Source: an uncultured Pelagibacteraceae bacterium (lineage in GTDB: Bacteria; Pseudomonadota; Alphaproteobacteria; Pelagibacterales; Pelagibacteraceae). From it: a DNA stretch of 64,000 nt. Location: positions 1-64,000 of the forward strand of contig CACIPU010000001.1 of assembly GCA_902588625.1 (NCBI GenBank). Reading direction: 5' to 3'. The notes below the pieces were generated by a model. It did no database searches. It worked only from the letters and a program-made list of their open reading frames with translations, and was not told the DNA's origin. The first letter of the stretch is position 1, and each line of letters begins with the position of its first letter. Positions 44,452 to 54,975 of the stretch are shown one piece after another. Made by a program: the position numbers and the translations under genes.

Positions 44452-45903
44452 TCAATTTTTCCAAAATGAAGGAAAAAATAAAACCAATATGGCAAAGAGC
44501 TCAAGCCTACCAAGAAGCATTCCTAAACACAAACTTAATTTAGAAAAATTAGGTAAATCACTAAAATTACCAGTTGGTCCAATAATATCGCCAAGTCCAG
44601 GGCCAACATTTGATATAGCAGAAGCAGACCCTGATATTGCTGTAACAAAATCTAAACCATCTATAGATAGTATTGCAGCTAAAACAAAAAAAATAAAAAA
44701 ATAAAGAAAAACAAATGTTATTATTGAATATATAAAAGTATTATCAATTTTTTCATTATTATACTTTATAGAAAATATACCACGGGGATAAACTAACTTT
44801 TTTATTTGATTTATTATAAACATACCTAAGATTTGAAATCTAAAAATTTTAATTCCACAAGTAGTTGATCCAGCACACCCACCTATAAACATTAAGAAAA
44901 GAAAAAAAATTAATGGGAATTTTCCCCAAGCACTAAAATCAGATGTAACATAGCCAGTTCCTGATAAAATCGATACTACATTAAAAGCAGATATTCTTAA
45001 ATTTTCCAGAAATTCATATTCAAGGTTACTAAACATTAAGTAAAAAAACATTAGTGAAATAGAAATAATTACAATATATAAAAGACCTTTAATTTGAGCA
45101 TCTTTAAAAAAAATTTTTTTATTGCCTTTTATAAATTTTAAATATGCAATAAATGGGACACTTCCTAAAATTATAAAAATTATTGAAACTATTTCAATTT
45201 TGGAGTTTTGAAAATAACCAATCGACTCACTATAAGTTGAGAATCCTCCTGTAGCTATTGTAGTCATTGAATGTGCAACACTATCAAACATGTTCATGCC
45301 TGCAGATAAATATGCGGCGGCGCAAGCAAAAGTTAAAATTAGGTATATTGAAAAAATTATCAAAGTCACTTCTCTCGTCTTGGGTAAAATTTTTTCTGCA
45401 ACATCTGGGCTTTGGTCTTTTTTAAATAATTGCATACCTCCTACATTAAGTAATGGTAATATAGTTATTGCCATTACTATTACACCTATACCGCCTAACC
45501 ATTGTAAAATTGCTCTCCAAATAAGAATACTTTTTGGAGCGTTATCTAAATTAGAAATGATAGTTGATCCAGTAGTTGTTATTCCTGACATGCTTTCAAA
45601 AAAAGCATCAATTATTGTCAAATCAAGAGAACTAAAAAAAAAGGGTAATGAACCAAAAAATGCAATACTAATCCAGGATAAAGCTGTTAAAAGAAAGGCT
45701 TGTTGCAAATTCAATTTTCTCTTTTCCTCTAGGTTAGTAAGAACTAGAAGTATACCAATAAATGTTGTTAGTGAAGCTGAAGACAAAAAAGTGCTATTTT
45801 TTTCATGGTACATATATTCAATTAAAAAAGGTACTAGCATGGATATCCCTAATATTATTAGAAGAACACCAATAGCAAAGAAAACTGTCTTGTTATTATT
45901 CAT
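44452..45903 (-). CDS. trkH: Potassium uptake protein TrkH
   Basis: A 483-residue membrane protein with the four-fold K+ channel-like repeat: FESMSGITTTGSTI, MTTIATGGFSTY, NVVSILSGTGYVTSD and GSASAISNVGPGLG supply the selectivity-filter loops. GGCAGSTTCGIKIFR is also characteristic. TrkH works with cytoplasmic TrkA, which is not in the window. It is first of a minus-strand operon with ampG and the peptidase and is divergent from lysK across 100 nt. Confidence 0.95.
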   Translation of the reverse strand: MNNNKTVFFAIGVLLIILGISMLVPFLIEYMYHEKNSTFLSSASLTTFIGILLVLTNLEEKRKLNLQQAFLLTALSWISIAFFGSLPFFFSSLDLTIIDAFFESMSGITTTGSTIISNLDNAPKSILIWRAILQWLGGIGVIVMAITILPLLNVGGMQLFKKDQSPDVAEKILPKTREVTLIIFSIYLILTFACAAAYLSAGMNMFDSVAHSMTTIATGGFSTYSESIGYFQNSKIEIVSIIFIILGSVPFIAYLKFIKGNKKIFFKDAQIKGLLYIVIISISLMFFYLMFSNLEYEFLENLRISAFNVVSILSGTGYVTSDFSAWGKFPLIFFLFLMFIGGCAGSTTCGIKIFRFQILGMFIINQIKKLVYPRGIFSIKYNNEKIDNTFIYSIITFVFLYFFIFFVLAAILSIDGLDFVTAISGSASAISNVGPGLGDIIGPTGNFSDLPNFSKLSLCLGMLLGRLELFAILVLFFPSFWKN

Positions 45904-46003
45904 TTTGGGATTGAAGAGTATTTAAAAATAATCGAAATTCAACATAATAAGACCTTAATTATATCTATATTTTACTAATAAAATTTAATAAATCTTTTAT
46001 ATC

Positions 46004-47566
46004 GTGATTGATAAATCAATAATTCAAGCTACTAATTCTTGGCCATTTGTGGAAGCTAGAAGATTAATTAAAGATAGACAAAAAATCTTTGAAAAAAAAG
46101 GAAAAATTATTTTACAAACAGGTTATGGTCCAAGTGGATTACCCCATATCGGCACATTTGCAGAGGTAGCTAGAACCTCAATGATGGTTAATGCAATTAA
46201 ACAACTTGTAGACATTCCTACAGAGATAATAACTTTTTCGGATGATATGGATGGTTTACGAAAAGTTCCAGAGAATATACCAAACAAAGATATTCTAGAA
46301 AAAAATTTACACATGCCACTAACTAGCATACCTGATCCATTTAAAAAATATAAAAGTTTTGGTGAGCATAATAATGAAATGTTAAAAAATTTTTTGAACG
46401 AATTTAAGTTTAATTATGTTTTTAAAAGCTCAACAGAAATGTATAAAAATGGAATTTTTAACCAAACTTTACTTCTGGTTTTAGAAAAATATGAACAAAT
46501 TATGGAAATTATATTACCCACATTAGGTAAAGTTAGACAAAAAACTTATAGTCCATTTTTGCCAATATGTAATAAAACAGGAAAAGTTTTAGAAGTTCCA
46601 ATAATAGAAATAGATAAAAAGAATGGAAAAATAATTTATAAAAATGAAAATAAAAAAGAAGAAATGGAGGTAACAAACGGAAAATGTAAACTACAATGGA
46701 AAGCCGATTGGGCCTTAAGGTGGTATACCTTTGATGTAGATTATGAAATGTATGGAAAAGATTTAACTGAAAGTGCAATACTCTCAAATAAAATATGTAA
46801 AGTTTTGGGGAAAAGGGGCCCAAATGGCTTTGCGTATGAATTATTTCTTGACGAAAAAGGAGAAAAAATTTCAAAGTCTAAAGGAAATGGAATTACCATT
46901 GAGCAATGGTTAAAATATGCATCACCAGAAAGTCTATCTTTGTATATGTATCAAAATCCAAAAAGAGCTAAAAAACTATATGCAGACGTTGTTCCAAAAG
47001 CAGTTGATGAATATTTAACTTGTATTGATAAATTTAGTGCTCAAGATTTAAAAACACAGCTTTTAAATCCTGTTTGGCACATTCACAATGGAAAACCTCC
47101 AAATGAAAAATCTATTATGCCATTTTCGGTTTTGTTAAATTTGGTAGGAACTAGTAATGCTTCAGATAAAGAAACGTTATGGAAATTTATTAAAAAATAT
47201 AAAAAAGATATTAATATTTCTGAACACCCAATTTTTGATCAACTTGTAGAATATGCATTAAAATATTTTAAAGATATAGTTCAACCAAATAAAAAATTTA
47301 GAAAACCAAATGATAAAGAAAAGAAAGCTTTACAAGATTTGATTAAAAGACTTAAAGATTGTAAGGATCATACAGATCCCGAAACTATACAATCAATTGT
47401 GTATTCAGTGGGTAAAGATAATGGTTATAAAGACAATTTAAGAGAATGGTTTAAAGCGATTTATGAAATAATTTTTGGAGATGAAGATGGTCCCCGAATG
47501 GGTTTCTTCATAAGTTTTTTTGGTATTAAAGAAACAATTGAATTAATTAATAAATATATTAAATAA
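46004..47566 (+). CDS. lysK: Lysine--tRNA ligase, class I
   Basis: A 520-residue class I enzyme, the archaeal-type LysRS also found in Alphaproteobacteria. The HIGH motif is GPSGLPHIGT (H48), and the KMSKS motif is KISKSKGN near residue 288. FSDDMDGLRKVPENIPN and ADWALRWYTFDVDYEMYGKD are typical of LysK. The start codon is GTG. No class II lysS is present here. The stop shares one base with the pyrD ATG (TAATG). Confidence 0.96.
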   Translation: MIDKSIIQATNSWPFVEARRLIKDRQKIFEKKGKIILQTGYGPSGLPHIGTFAEVARTSMMVNAIKQLVDIPTEIITFSDDMDGLRKVPENIPNKDILEKNLHMPLTSIPDPFKKYKSFGEHNNEMLKNFLNEFKFNYVFKSSTEMYKNGIFNQTLLLVLEKYEQIMEIILPTLGKVRQKTYSPFLPICNKTGKVLEVPIIEIDKKNGKIIYKNENKKEEMEVTNGKCKLQWKADWALRWYTFDVDYEMYGKDLTESAILSNKICKVLGKRGPNGFAYELFLDEKGEKISKSKGNGITIEQWLKYASPESLSLYMYQNPKRAKKLYADVVPKAVDEYLTCIDKFSAQDLKTQLLNPVWHIHNGKPPNEKSIMPFSVLLNLVGTSNASDKETLWKFIKKYKKDINISEHPIFDQLVEYALKYFKDIVQPNKKFRKPNDKEKKALQDLIKRLKDCKDHTDPETIQSIVYSVGKDNGYKDNLREWFKAIYEIIFGDEDGPRMGFFISFFGIKETIELINKYIK

Positions 47567-48612
47567 TGTTTTCTATTTTCAAACCTTTTTTGTTTAGTCT
47601 AGATCCGGAAGCAGCACATAATCTGGCTATTAAATCACTTAAATTTAATCCACTTCCTAAAAAAATATTTGAGGTTGAGGATGAACAAATGTTAAATGTT
47701 AACCTTCTAGGAAAAAAATTTTCTAATCCAATAGGTCTGGCAGCAGGATTTGATAAAAGCGCTGAGGCATTTAATTCATTGTTAAAATTAGGATTCGGAT
47801 TTGTAGAAGTTGGTACTGTCACGCCCAAAAAACAGTTAGGAAATCCTAAACCAAGAATTTTTCGTTTGGAAGATGATGATGCATTAATTAATAGACTGGG
47901 TTTTAACAACGATGGTATGGAGATAATTAAAAATCGAATTAAATTAGAAAAAAAAGAAGGTATACTAGGAATTAATATTGGACCCAATAAAGATACAAAA
48001 AATCAAAAAGAGGATTTTTGTGTAGGACTAAAAAAATTTTATGATATTGCGGATTATATTACAATTAATATTTCTTCACCGAATACAGAAGGATTGAGAG
48101 ACTTTCACGAACAAGAAAAATTGATAGATTTATTATCCGCTCTTAATAAAATAAAGGAAGATGTAAAAACGCAAATTCCACTGTTGTTAAAGATTTCACC
48201 TGATATTAAATATGATTATATATCTGAAATAATTGATGTAGCTAACAAAAGTAAAATCTCTGCAATAATACTTACAAACACTACTAATGCTAATAGAGAT
48301 AGACTTTCAAGCAAACAGAGAGAAGAAAGAGGAGGTCTTTCAGGAGAGCCGTTACAAGAAATTTCAACAAATATAATCAAAAAGTTTTACAAAAAATTAG
48401 ACGGTAAAATTCCTATTATTGGTGTTGGGGGAATTAATTCTGGCAAATCTGCTTATGAAAAAATTATTGCTGGTGCTAGCTTGTTACAAATTTACACTGG
48501 ACTTGTTTATAAAGGACCCACTGTAGCAAAGGATATTAAAAAAGAATTAATTGAAATTTTAAAATCTGAAAAAATAAATAATATAGAAGATGCCGTTGGA
48601 AAAGGTATTTGA
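47566..48612 (+). CDS. pyrD: Dihydroorotate dehydrogenase (quinone), class 2
   Basis: A 348-residue protein. The N-terminal helical segment (residues 1-40, FKPFLFSLDPEAAHNLA) anchors class 2 enzymes to the membrane quinone pool. NPIGLAAGFDKSAEA, FVEVGTVTPKKQLGNPKPR and NRLGFNNDGM bind FMN and substrate. NISSPNTEGLRD carries the catalytic-serine region. GVGGINSGKSAYEKIIAGAS closes the barrel. It oxidises dihydroorotate in pyrimidine synthesis. Translation is coupled to lysK. It ends exactly where the opposing CcdA gene ends. Confidence 0.97.
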   Translation: MFSIFKPFLFSLDPEAAHNLAIKSLKFNPLPKKIFEVEDEQMLNVNLLGKKFSNPIGLAAGFDKSAEAFNSLLKLGFGFVEVGTVTPKKQLGNPKPRIFRLEDDDALINRLGFNNDGMEIIKNRIKLEKKEGILGINIGPNKDTKNQKEDFCVGLKKFYDIADYITINISSPNTEGLRDFHEQEKLIDLLSALNKIKEDVKTQIPLLLKISPDIKYDYISEIIDVANKSKISAIILTNTTNANRDRLSSKQREERGGLSGEPLQEISTNIIKKFYKKLDGKIPIIGVGGINSGKSAYEKIIAGASLLQIYTGLVYKGPTVAKDIKKELIEILKSEKINNIEDAVGKGI

Positions 48613-49329
48613 TTAACCAATTTTTCCCAAAGAAGGGAAATACTCCAAAATAAAAAAACCTAGGATTTGTAAATGGCCAGTTAAAATAGCTATTCCAGTT
48701 AATAATAAAATAATCCCACCAGCTTTTATTATTATTGGCATATATTTTTTAAAACTCTTAGAAAAAAATAAGAATTTATTGATTAAAACACCAGAAACAA
48801 TAAAAGGTATAGCCAATCCCAGAGAATAAGCTGAAAGTAAAAATATACTTTTAATTATACTTTCTTCTATCGTAGCCATTACTAGTATCGAGCCAAGAAT
48901 AGGACCTATACATGGCGTCCAACCGAAACCAAATGCTGCACCTACTATAAAAGGGAAAGCTAAACTGTCATTATATTTATTAGTAAAAATTCTTATATCT
49001 TTATTCATAAACTTAAAGTTAAAAATTCCAATAATTTGTGCTGAAAAAAAAATTATTATTATACCAGCAACAATTCTAAGAATTTCGGAGTTATTTAAAA
49101 AAAAACTCCCAAGTAGAGAAGCCGCAGATCCCAAAATTATAAAGACAAGAGAAAAACCTAATGTAAAAAAAACTGTCCTAATTACCACGTAATTTTTTTT
49201 TTTTTCCAAAAGTTCTTCCAAAGAAGAACCTGAAATATACGAAATATAACCAGGAATTAAGGGGAGAACACAAGGTGATAAAAAGCTAATTATTCCTGCT
49301 AAAAATGCTATAGATAATGAGACATTCAT
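48613..49329 (-). CDS. ccdA: CcdA/DsbD-like cytochrome c biogenesis membrane protein
   Basis: A 238-residue protein with six membrane helices. Paired cysteines lie in FLSPCVLPLIPGYISYISG (helix 1) and GFGWTPCIGPILGSILV (helix 4), as in CcdA. It passes reducing power from cytoplasmic thioredoxin to periplasmic thiol proteins for cytochrome c maturation. Typical CcdA length. Its stop abuts the pyrD stop, and it is divergent from rpmB. Confidence 0.92.
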   Translation of the reverse strand: MNVSLSIAFLAGIISFLSPCVLPLIPGYISYISGSSLEELLEKKKNYVVIRTVFFTLGFSLVFIILGSAASLLGSFFLNNSEILRIVAGIIIIFFSAQIIGIFNFKFMNKDIRIFTNKYNDSLAFPFIVGAAFGFGWTPCIGPILGSILVMATIEESIIKSIFLLSAYSLGLAIPFIVSGVLINKFLFFSKSFKKYMPIIIKAGGIILLLTGIAILTGHLQILGFFILEYFPSLGKIG

Positions 49330-49389
49330 TTAATATATTCTCTTGATTCCATTTCTTTCTACATCTATATACAGCATAGGAAATTTAAT

Positions 49390-49668
49390 ATGTCAAAAAA
49401 ATGCGAACTAACAGGAAAGTCTCCCCTAAAAGGTCATAAAGTTAGCCATGCTAATAATAAGGTTAAAAGGAAATTTTTTCCTAATCTAAAAAAGGTTACT
49501 TTTAAAAGCAATATATTAAAAAGAAATATTAAACTTAGTGTTAGTAATTCAGCATTAAGAACAGTTGATTATAAAGGAGGTTTAGATTTTTTTTTAAAGA
49601 GCGCAAAGTCTTTCAATCTATCTCCTAAGGCAAAAAAACTTAAAAGTAAAATAATTGCAAAATTCTAA
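49390..49668 (+). CDS. rpmB: Ribosomal protein bL28
   Basis: A 92-residue basic protein. MSKKCELTGKSPLKGHKVSH, NKVKRKFFPNLKKV and SALRTVDYKGGLDFFL match bL28 of Alphaproteobacteria (slightly longer than the E. coli form of 78). It is a large-subunit protein. Eight nucleotides separate it from the downstream VUT gene. Confidence 0.96.
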   Translation: MSKKCELTGKSPLKGHKVSHANNKVKRKFFPNLKKVTFKSNILKRNIKLSVSNSALRTVDYKGGLDFFLKSAKSFNLSPKAKKLKSKIIAKF

Positions 49669-49676
49669 TATATTAA

Positions 49677-50264
49677 ATGATTAAAATAAAAAATAGATTT
49701 TTTTTTATTTTAGCATTTTTTATGGCGTTAACAGTTGCGCTATCTAATTATCTAGTACAATTTCCAGTTAACTATTTTAACCTTCAAGATATATTTACTT
49801 ATGGAGCTTTTACCTACCCAGTAGCTTTTTTGATTACTGATTTGACAAATCGGAGATATGGCAAATTGGTAGCAAGAAAAATTGTTTATATAGGATTTAT
49901 TTTAGGTATATTTTTAACATTATATTTTTCAACAGATTTTTCAAATTTAGTTTCAAAAAGAATAGCAATTGCGTCTGGAAGTGCTTTTTTAATTGCACAA
50001 TTACTTGATGTGCAGGTATTTGACAAGTTTAGAAGAAAAGTTTGGTTTTTAGCACCACTTATCTCTTCATTGATTGGATCTACAGTTGATACATTTTTAT
50101 TTTTTTCGATTGCATTTTATGGAACAGGTATAAATTGGGTAACCTTATCTCTTGGAGACTTACTCATTAAAATATTGGTTACTATAGCAATGTTAATACC
50201 TTTTAGAATTTTGCTTTCTAGCGTAAATGAAATTACAAAAATAAAAAAAAATTTTAATGTATAG
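49677..50264 (+). CDS. VUT-family transporter (queuosine precursor transporter-like)
   Basis: A 195-residue protein with five or six membrane helices, the size of YhhQ/VUT proteins. [40 protein letters not shown] and the charged [20 protein letters not shown] match the family; [20 protein letters not shown] is also conserved. E. coli YhhQ imports queuosine precursors such as preQ0/preQ1; the ligand here is inferred. The 3' end overlaps cobT by 11 nt. Confidence 0.88.
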   Translation: MIKIKNRFFFILAFFMALTVALSNYLVQFPVNYFNLQDIFTYGAFTYPVAFLITDLTNRRYGKLVARKIVYIGFILGIFLTLYFSTDFSNLVSKRIAIASGSAFLIAQLLDVQVFDKFRRKVWFLAPLISSLIGSTVDTFLFFSIAFYGTGINWVTLSLGDLLIKILVTIAMLIPFRILLSSVNEITKIKKNFNV

Positions 50265-52056
50265 TTTTTTGTTTTTTTTCAGAAAAAAGTTTTGTTAACT
50301 GGTTTATCATTACATCTCCAAGTTCTTGAACGTCTGCAATTTTTATTGCTTTTTGGTAATATCTCGTAACATCATGACCAATTCCAACAGCAAATATTTC
50401 AACATTTGAATTTTCTTCTATCCATTTTACTGTTTGCTTCAAATGTTTTTCTAAATAATCACCAGAATTTACAGATAAGGTAGAGTCATCTACAGGGGCC
50501 CCATCTGAAATTACCATTAATATTTTTCTTTCTTCTTTTCTATTAGCAATTCTTTTAAAGGCCCAGAGTAAAGCTTCACCGTCAATATTTTCTTTTAATA
50601 AACCTTCTTTCAACATTAAACCAAGATTTTTTTTTGATAATTTCCATGGTTTATTCGCAGCTTTATAAATAATATGTCTGAGATCATTTAATCTGCCAGG
50701 ATTAGATGGTTTATTTTCTAAATTCCATTTTTCTCTACTCTTTCCACCTTTCCAATTTTTTGTTGTAAAACCTAAGATTTCAACTTTAACAGAACATTTC
50801 TCCAAAGTTCTTGATAAAATATCTGCACAAATTGCAGCAACAGAAATAGGTCTACCTCTCATAGAACCTGAATTATCAATTAGAAGAGTAACTACTGTAT
50901 CTTTAAATTCAGTTTCTTTTTCCATCTTATGAGACAATGCTTGAAAAGGATTTATAATTATTCTTGAAAGTTTTGATGAATCTAAAATTCCTTCTTCTAA
51001 ATCAAATTCCCAAGATCTATTTTGTTTTGCTAATAATTGTCTCTGGAGTTTATTTGCAAGTTTTGTAACTAGATTTTGTAAACTAGTAAGTTGTTGATCT
51101 AAGCTTTTTCTAAGTCTTGCAATTTCATCTTCAGACTCTAAGTCTTCAGCGTTTTTTACTTCATCATAATTATTTGTGTATATTTTATACTTCTCTTTTG
51201 CTAACTTTTTATTTATGGATCTTTGTTCTACTGAAATTTCTTTTTCGTTAAATTGATCAACATCATCGCTTTCACTTAAATTTTCAAAGCTACTATCAGA
51301 TATTTTCAACTCAGAATCTTCAACATTTTCGTCATCCTTTTTAGATAAACTGTTGTCTTCATCATTATTTTCAGATTTTGAATTATCTTCTGCTGTGTTT
51401 TCATTTTCTTCTTTTTCTTCTTTAGATTCAGAATCCTTATAATTGAGACTATTAATCAATTTAGAAATTAACTGACTATAAGAACTTTGGTCATTAATAT
51501 TATTATTTAGAAGTTTTAGTTTAGGATTCAGATTATTGTCAAATAATTCTTTCCAGTAGCTGAGTACTTTTTTAGTTGATCTAGTTTGTTTTATATTAAA
51601 AAAATAAGATCTTAAGTACAATTCAAACGCTTCAGTAATAGGAACATCTGCTTCAGTTTTTATTTCATCTATTTTTTTTTCTTTAAATTTATTTTCATAA
51701 CATTCTACTATATTATTTTTTACACCTTTTAACTTATTTGATCCTATTTTTTCATATCTAATTTTTTCAGCTATTGCATATAGGGCTTTACCAGTAGAAC
51801 TTTTAGGTTCATTTTTAATATAAATTTTTTTGTTATTGTATTTGATTTTTAATGCTTCTGAGTCAGCAAATGCCCTCAAATTAGTAAAATCTTGAATATT
51901 TTTTAACTTGATAATTTCTGGTAAATTTAATGAATTTTTTTTTGATGGTAAGTTATTATCAAAACTAATTTCTAAATCATAATTACCCGAAATAGCTTTT
52001 ACAGCTGAAGTAATAGCTGATTTAAATCTTTCTTTTAATATTTCTTGTTCATCCAT
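50254..52056 (-). CDS. cobT: CobT-like cobaltochelatase subunit
   Basis: A 600-residue protein. An N-terminal helical domain is followed by a very acidic, serine-rich linker (about residues 212-275), characteristic of CobT. The C-terminal VWA domain has the MIDAS motif DNSGSMRG near residue 393, with [10 protein letters not shown] later. With the AAA+ CobS it energises metal insertion by CobN in aerobic B12 synthesis. No cobN or other cob genes are visible, so a role outside B12 synthesis is possible. It is 8 nt downstream of cobS. Confidence 0.93.
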   Translation of the reverse strand: MDEQEILKERFKSAITSAVKAISGNYDLEISFDNNLPSKKNSLNLPEIIKLKNIQDFTNLRAFADSEALKIKYNNKKIYIKNEPKSSTGKALYAIAEKIRYEKIGSNKLKGVKNNIVECYENKFKEKKIDEIKTEADVPITEAFELYLRSYFFNIKQTRSTKKVLSYWKELFDNNLNPKLKLLNNNINDQSSYSQLISKLINSLNYKDSESKEEKEENENTAEDNSKSENNDEDNSLSKKDDENVEDSELKISDSSFENLSESDDVDQFNEKEISVEQRSINKKLAKEKYKIYTNNYDEVKNAEDLESEDEIARLRKSLDQQLTSLQNLVTKLANKLQRQLLAKQNRSWEFDLEEGILDSSKLSRIIINPFQALSHKMEKETEFKDTVVTLLIDNSGSMRGRPISVAAICADILSRTLEKCSVKVEILGFTTKNWKGGKSREKWNLENKPSNPGRLNDLRHIIYKAANKPWKLSKKNLGLMLKEGLLKENIDGEALLWAFKRIANRKEERKILMVISDGAPVDDSTLSVNSGDYLEKHLKQTVKWIEENSNVEIFAVGIGHDVTRYYQKAIKIADVQELGDVMINQLTKLFSEKKQKTIH

Positions 52057-52064
52057 TCGAAAAT

Positions 52065-53039
52065 TTATACTTTGATATTAATTGATGATTCTGGTAAATC
52101 TTCGCCAAAACATCTCTGATAATATTCAGCAATTATATTTTTTTCTAAGTCATCACATTTGTTTAAAAAAGTAACTCTGAATGCATATCCAACATCATTA
52201 AATATTTTAGAATTTTCTGCCCAATGTAAAACAGTTCTTGGACTCATAACAGTTGAAATATCACCATTTACAAATCCTTTTCTACTTAAGTCAGCAACCT
52301 TAATCATGTTGGAGATTATTTCTTTACCTTCTTTAGTATTATAACTTTTATTTTTTGCTATGATGATTTCTAATTCTTTATCAAACTTTAAATAGTTTAA
52401 GGTCGTTACTATATTCCATCTATCCATTTGACCTTGGTTGATTTGTTGGGTTCCCTGATAAAGTCCACTTGTATCTCCAAGCCCAATTGTATTTGAAGTT
52501 GCAAATAATCTAAACAATGGATGTTGCTTTAGTATTTTATTTTGATCCAATAGTGTGAAATTTCCTTCTTTTTCTAAAACTCTCTGTATTACAAACATAA
52601 CATCAGGTCGCCCAGCATCATATTCATCAAAAACTAGAGCAATGGGGTTTTGAATAGACCATGGAAGAATACCTTCTTTGAATTCAGTAATTTGTTTACT
52701 GTCCTTAATTACAATTGCATCTTTACCAATCAAATCTATTCTACTTATGTGACTATCTAAGTTTACTCTAATACAAGGCCAATTTAACCTAGCGGCCACT
52801 TGTTCTATATGAGTTGATTTCCCTGTTCCATGATAGCCTTGAATTAGAACACGCTTATTAAATGCAAAACCATAAATTATTGCAAGTGTTGTATCTCTAT
52901 CAAACTTATATGTACTATCTATTTCTGGTACATACTCATTTTTTTTAGAAAAACCATCTATTTTTAAATCAGAATCTATTCCGAACACTTGGTTTACTGA
53001 GACTTTAATATCTGGAACCAAATCAGTTAAATTACTCAT
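52065..53039 (-). CDS. cobS: CobS-like AAA+ ATPase
   Basis: A 324-residue protein. Walker A is GYHGTGKST (residues 68-76), Walker [16 protein letters not shown], and sensor 1 [14 protein letters not shown]. Length and sequence fit CobS, the ATPase partner of CobT. ATP hydrolysis drives remodelling of a metal chelatase or another VWA client. It follows the J-domain gene by 5 nt, in the order DnaJ-like, cobS, cobT that is familiar in Alphaproteobacteria. Confidence 0.94.
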   Translation of the reverse strand: MSNLTDLVPDIKVSVNQVFGIDSDLKIDGFSKKNEYVPEIDSTYKFDRDTTLAIIYGFAFNKRVLIQGYHGTGKSTHIEQVAARLNWPCIRVNLDSHISRIDLIGKDAIVIKDSKQITEFKEGILPWSIQNPIALVFDEYDAGRPDVMFVIQRVLEKEGNFTLLDQNKILKQHPLFRLFATSNTIGLGDTSGLYQGTQQINQGQMDRWNIVTTLNYLKFDKELEIIIAKNKSYNTKEGKEIISNMIKVADLSRKGFVNGDISTVMSPRTVLHWAENSKIFNDVGYAFRVTFLNKCDDLEKNIIAEYYQRCFGEDLPESSINIKV

Positions 53040-53044
53040 AATTC

Positions 53045-53563
53045 TTATTTTCTTACCATTGTTAATTTTAAATGACTATAAGCCAAAGTTATTTTTTTTA
53101 ATTTATCCTCAAATTTTTTGTTACCTGAGTTTTTATCAGGGTGATATTTTTTTACAAGGGTTTTGAATGTTTTTTGAATAATGGGCCAACTTGTATCGAA
53201 TTGTAAACCCATTATTTTAAATGCATCTTTATCCTTATCACTCAGCTTTCGTCCATTTAGGCTATTAATTCTTTTTTCTTGATTAAAAAAAATGAATTTA
53301 TCGTTTAAAGCATTAGACCACAGAATATTAAAAAAATTATCTGAAGATGCAAATTGTTGTGTAGGTCGATGCCACGTCATATCTGACTTTAAAAAATTTT
53401 GAATTTCACTTTCTTCCATTCCATCAAAATAATCCCAACTTTTATTGAAAAGTTTAATATGCTCCTTACAAAGTAACTTATATTTTTTACTATTATCTTT
53501 TTCTGTAGGAGCCTTATAATCACCACTTTCACTACAATTTTCCCACTCGCAAATGTTTTTCAT
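53045..53563 (-). CDS. J-domain protein (DnaJ-like)
   Basis: A 172-residue protein with the J domain at the C-terminus (residues about 115-172) and HPD at 141-143 ([17 protein letters not shown]). The N-terminal part has [15 protein letters not shown] and a later cysteine-histidine pair ([10 protein letters not shown]), suggesting a metal-binding knuckle. It should stimulate an Hsp70. Its place upstream of cobS-cobT and divergent from bolA is conserved in many alphaproteobacteria as I recall. Confidence 0.9.
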   Translation of the reverse strand: MKNICEWENCSESGDYKAPTEKDNSKKYKLLCKEHIKLFNKSWDYFDGMEESEIQNFLKSDMTWHRPTQQFASSDNFFNILWSNALNDKFIFFNQEKRINSLNGRKLSDKDKDAFKIMGLQFDTSWPIIQKTFKTLVKKYHPDKNSGNKKFEDKLKKITLAYSHLKLTMVRK

Positions 53564-53606
53564 TGTTTAAAACTATTACATGTTTTAATATTTTAGAAGT
53601 AAAATC

Positions 53607-53858
53607 ATGACGATTCACGATGAAATAAAAAAAAAAATTAGTAAAAATATAAATTTAGAAAATATAATTTTAATTGATAATTCCTATCTTCATAAGAAAC
53701 ATAAGTCTTTTGATATTAATAAAATACATCTTAAAATTATAATAGAGTCGAAAAAACTAAAAAAATTAAGCAAAGTTGACGCACATAAAAAAATCTATTC
53801 TCTTTTAAGAGAGGAAATGAAGAACAAAATCCATGCTTTAGAAATAGAAGTAAAATAA
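53607..53858 (+). CDS. bolA: BolA family protein
   Basis: An 83-residue protein. HLKIIIESKKLKKLSKVDAH, then KKIYSLLREEM and KIHALEIEVK, match the BolA helix-strand core. The conserved histidine for Fe-S binding with a monothiol glutaredoxin is present in the C-terminal HAL segment. BolA proteins act in iron-sulfur trafficking and stress responses. It is divergent from the J-domain gene and ends 4 nt from aroB on the other strand. Confidence 0.88.
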   Translation: MTIHDEIKKKISKNINLENIILIDNSYLHKKHKSFDINKIHLKIIIESKKLKKLSKVDAHKKIYSLLREEMKNKIHALEIEVK

Positions 53859-53862
53859 ATTT

Positions 53863-54975
53863 TTAAAAGTAATATGATTTTAAAAATTTTTTGATTTCAA
53901 CATCTTTTAAGAAAATTTCCTTTGGTTTAGTTGTTTTACCAATTTTTTTTAATAAAATTAAATTAATTTTTTCACTAAAGTTTTTTTTATCTTTTTTCAT
54001 AAAATAAATAATTTTATTTATTTCTTTTTTTTTAAATATTTTTTTAATATTTACTAATAAATTTAAATTATGGTAATGTTTTTTTACTAACAATAATTCT
54101 CGCATTGACAACAATTTTTTTCTATATGATAGTTCACTAGCGACTATCATACCTAGTAGAACTGCTTCACCATGATTTAATTTTTTAGAAAATTTTTTTG
54201 CTCCTTCGAACCCATGAGCAAAAGTATGACCAAAGTTTAAAATCATTCTTAAATTTTTTTCTTTTTCGTCTTTACTAACTATAAAACTTTTTATTTTACA
54301 ACTTTTAAAGATAGCTTTAACTAGAAGTTTATTATCTTTTTGAATTATAATTTTTTTTCCATTTTTAAAAAGCCAAAAGAAAAATTTTTTATCTAATATT
54401 AAGGAATGCTTTAATATTTCTCCGTACCCAGAGACAATTTCTCTTTGAGGCAAACTTTTTAATACAGCAATATCACTTAGAACAAAATCAGGTTGATAAT
54501 ATGTTCCTATAAGATTTTTTCCATGAGGGGTGTTAATCCCTGTCTTCCCTCCGATAGATGCATCGACTTGTGATAATAAAGTTGTTGGAATATTAACATA
54601 TCGCATTCCTCTTTTTGTAAGATTTGCAATAAACGCTGATAAATCTCCTATGATACCTCCTCCAAAAGAAATAACACAATCTGATCTATTAAAATTCATT
54701 TTTAATAAATTTTTAATAATTTTATTTACAACATAAATATTTTTATTTTTTTCATTAGCAGATAATTTATATAATTTTAGCTCATATTTTTTTAATGGCT
54801 TCATTAGTTGAGCTAATAATTTTTTTGGTAATTTTTTGTCACTTATAATGCATATTTTTTTTACTTCTGGTAAATCATTTTTAATTAATTTATCTACATT
54901 TTTTAAAAGATTATTTCCAAAGTAAATTGGATAACTTTTACTTTTTGTTCTTATTATAAGTTTATTTTTTTTCAT
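53863..54975 (-). CDS. aroB: 3-dehydroquinate synthase
   Basis: A 370-residue protein. VISFGGGIIGDLSAFIANL binds NAD; IPTTLLSQVDASIGGKTGIN and HGKNLIGTYYQP form the active site. Zinc ligands are E in GYGEILKHSLI, H in NFGHTFAHGFE and H in LNHGEAVLLG. It makes 3-dehydroquinate from DAHP in the shikimate pathway. It overlaps aroK by 14 nt in the same direction. Confidence 0.97.
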   Translation of the reverse strand: MKKNKLIIRTKSKSYPIYFGNNLLKNVDKLIKNDLPEVKKICIISDKKLPKKLLAQLMKPLKKYELKLYKLSANEKNKNIYVVNKIIKNLLKMNFNRSDCVISFGGGIIGDLSAFIANLTKRGMRYVNIPTTLLSQVDASIGGKTGINTPHGKNLIGTYYQPDFVLSDIAVLKSLPQREIVSGYGEILKHSLILDKKFFFWLFKNGKKIIIQKDNKLLVKAIFKSCKIKSFIVSKDEKEKNLRMILNFGHTFAHGFEGAKKFSKKLNHGEAVLLGMIVASELSYRKKLLSMRELLLVKKHYHNLNLLVNIKKIFKKKEINKIIYFMKKDKKNFSEKINLILLKKIGKTTKPKEIFLKDVEIKKFLKSYYF

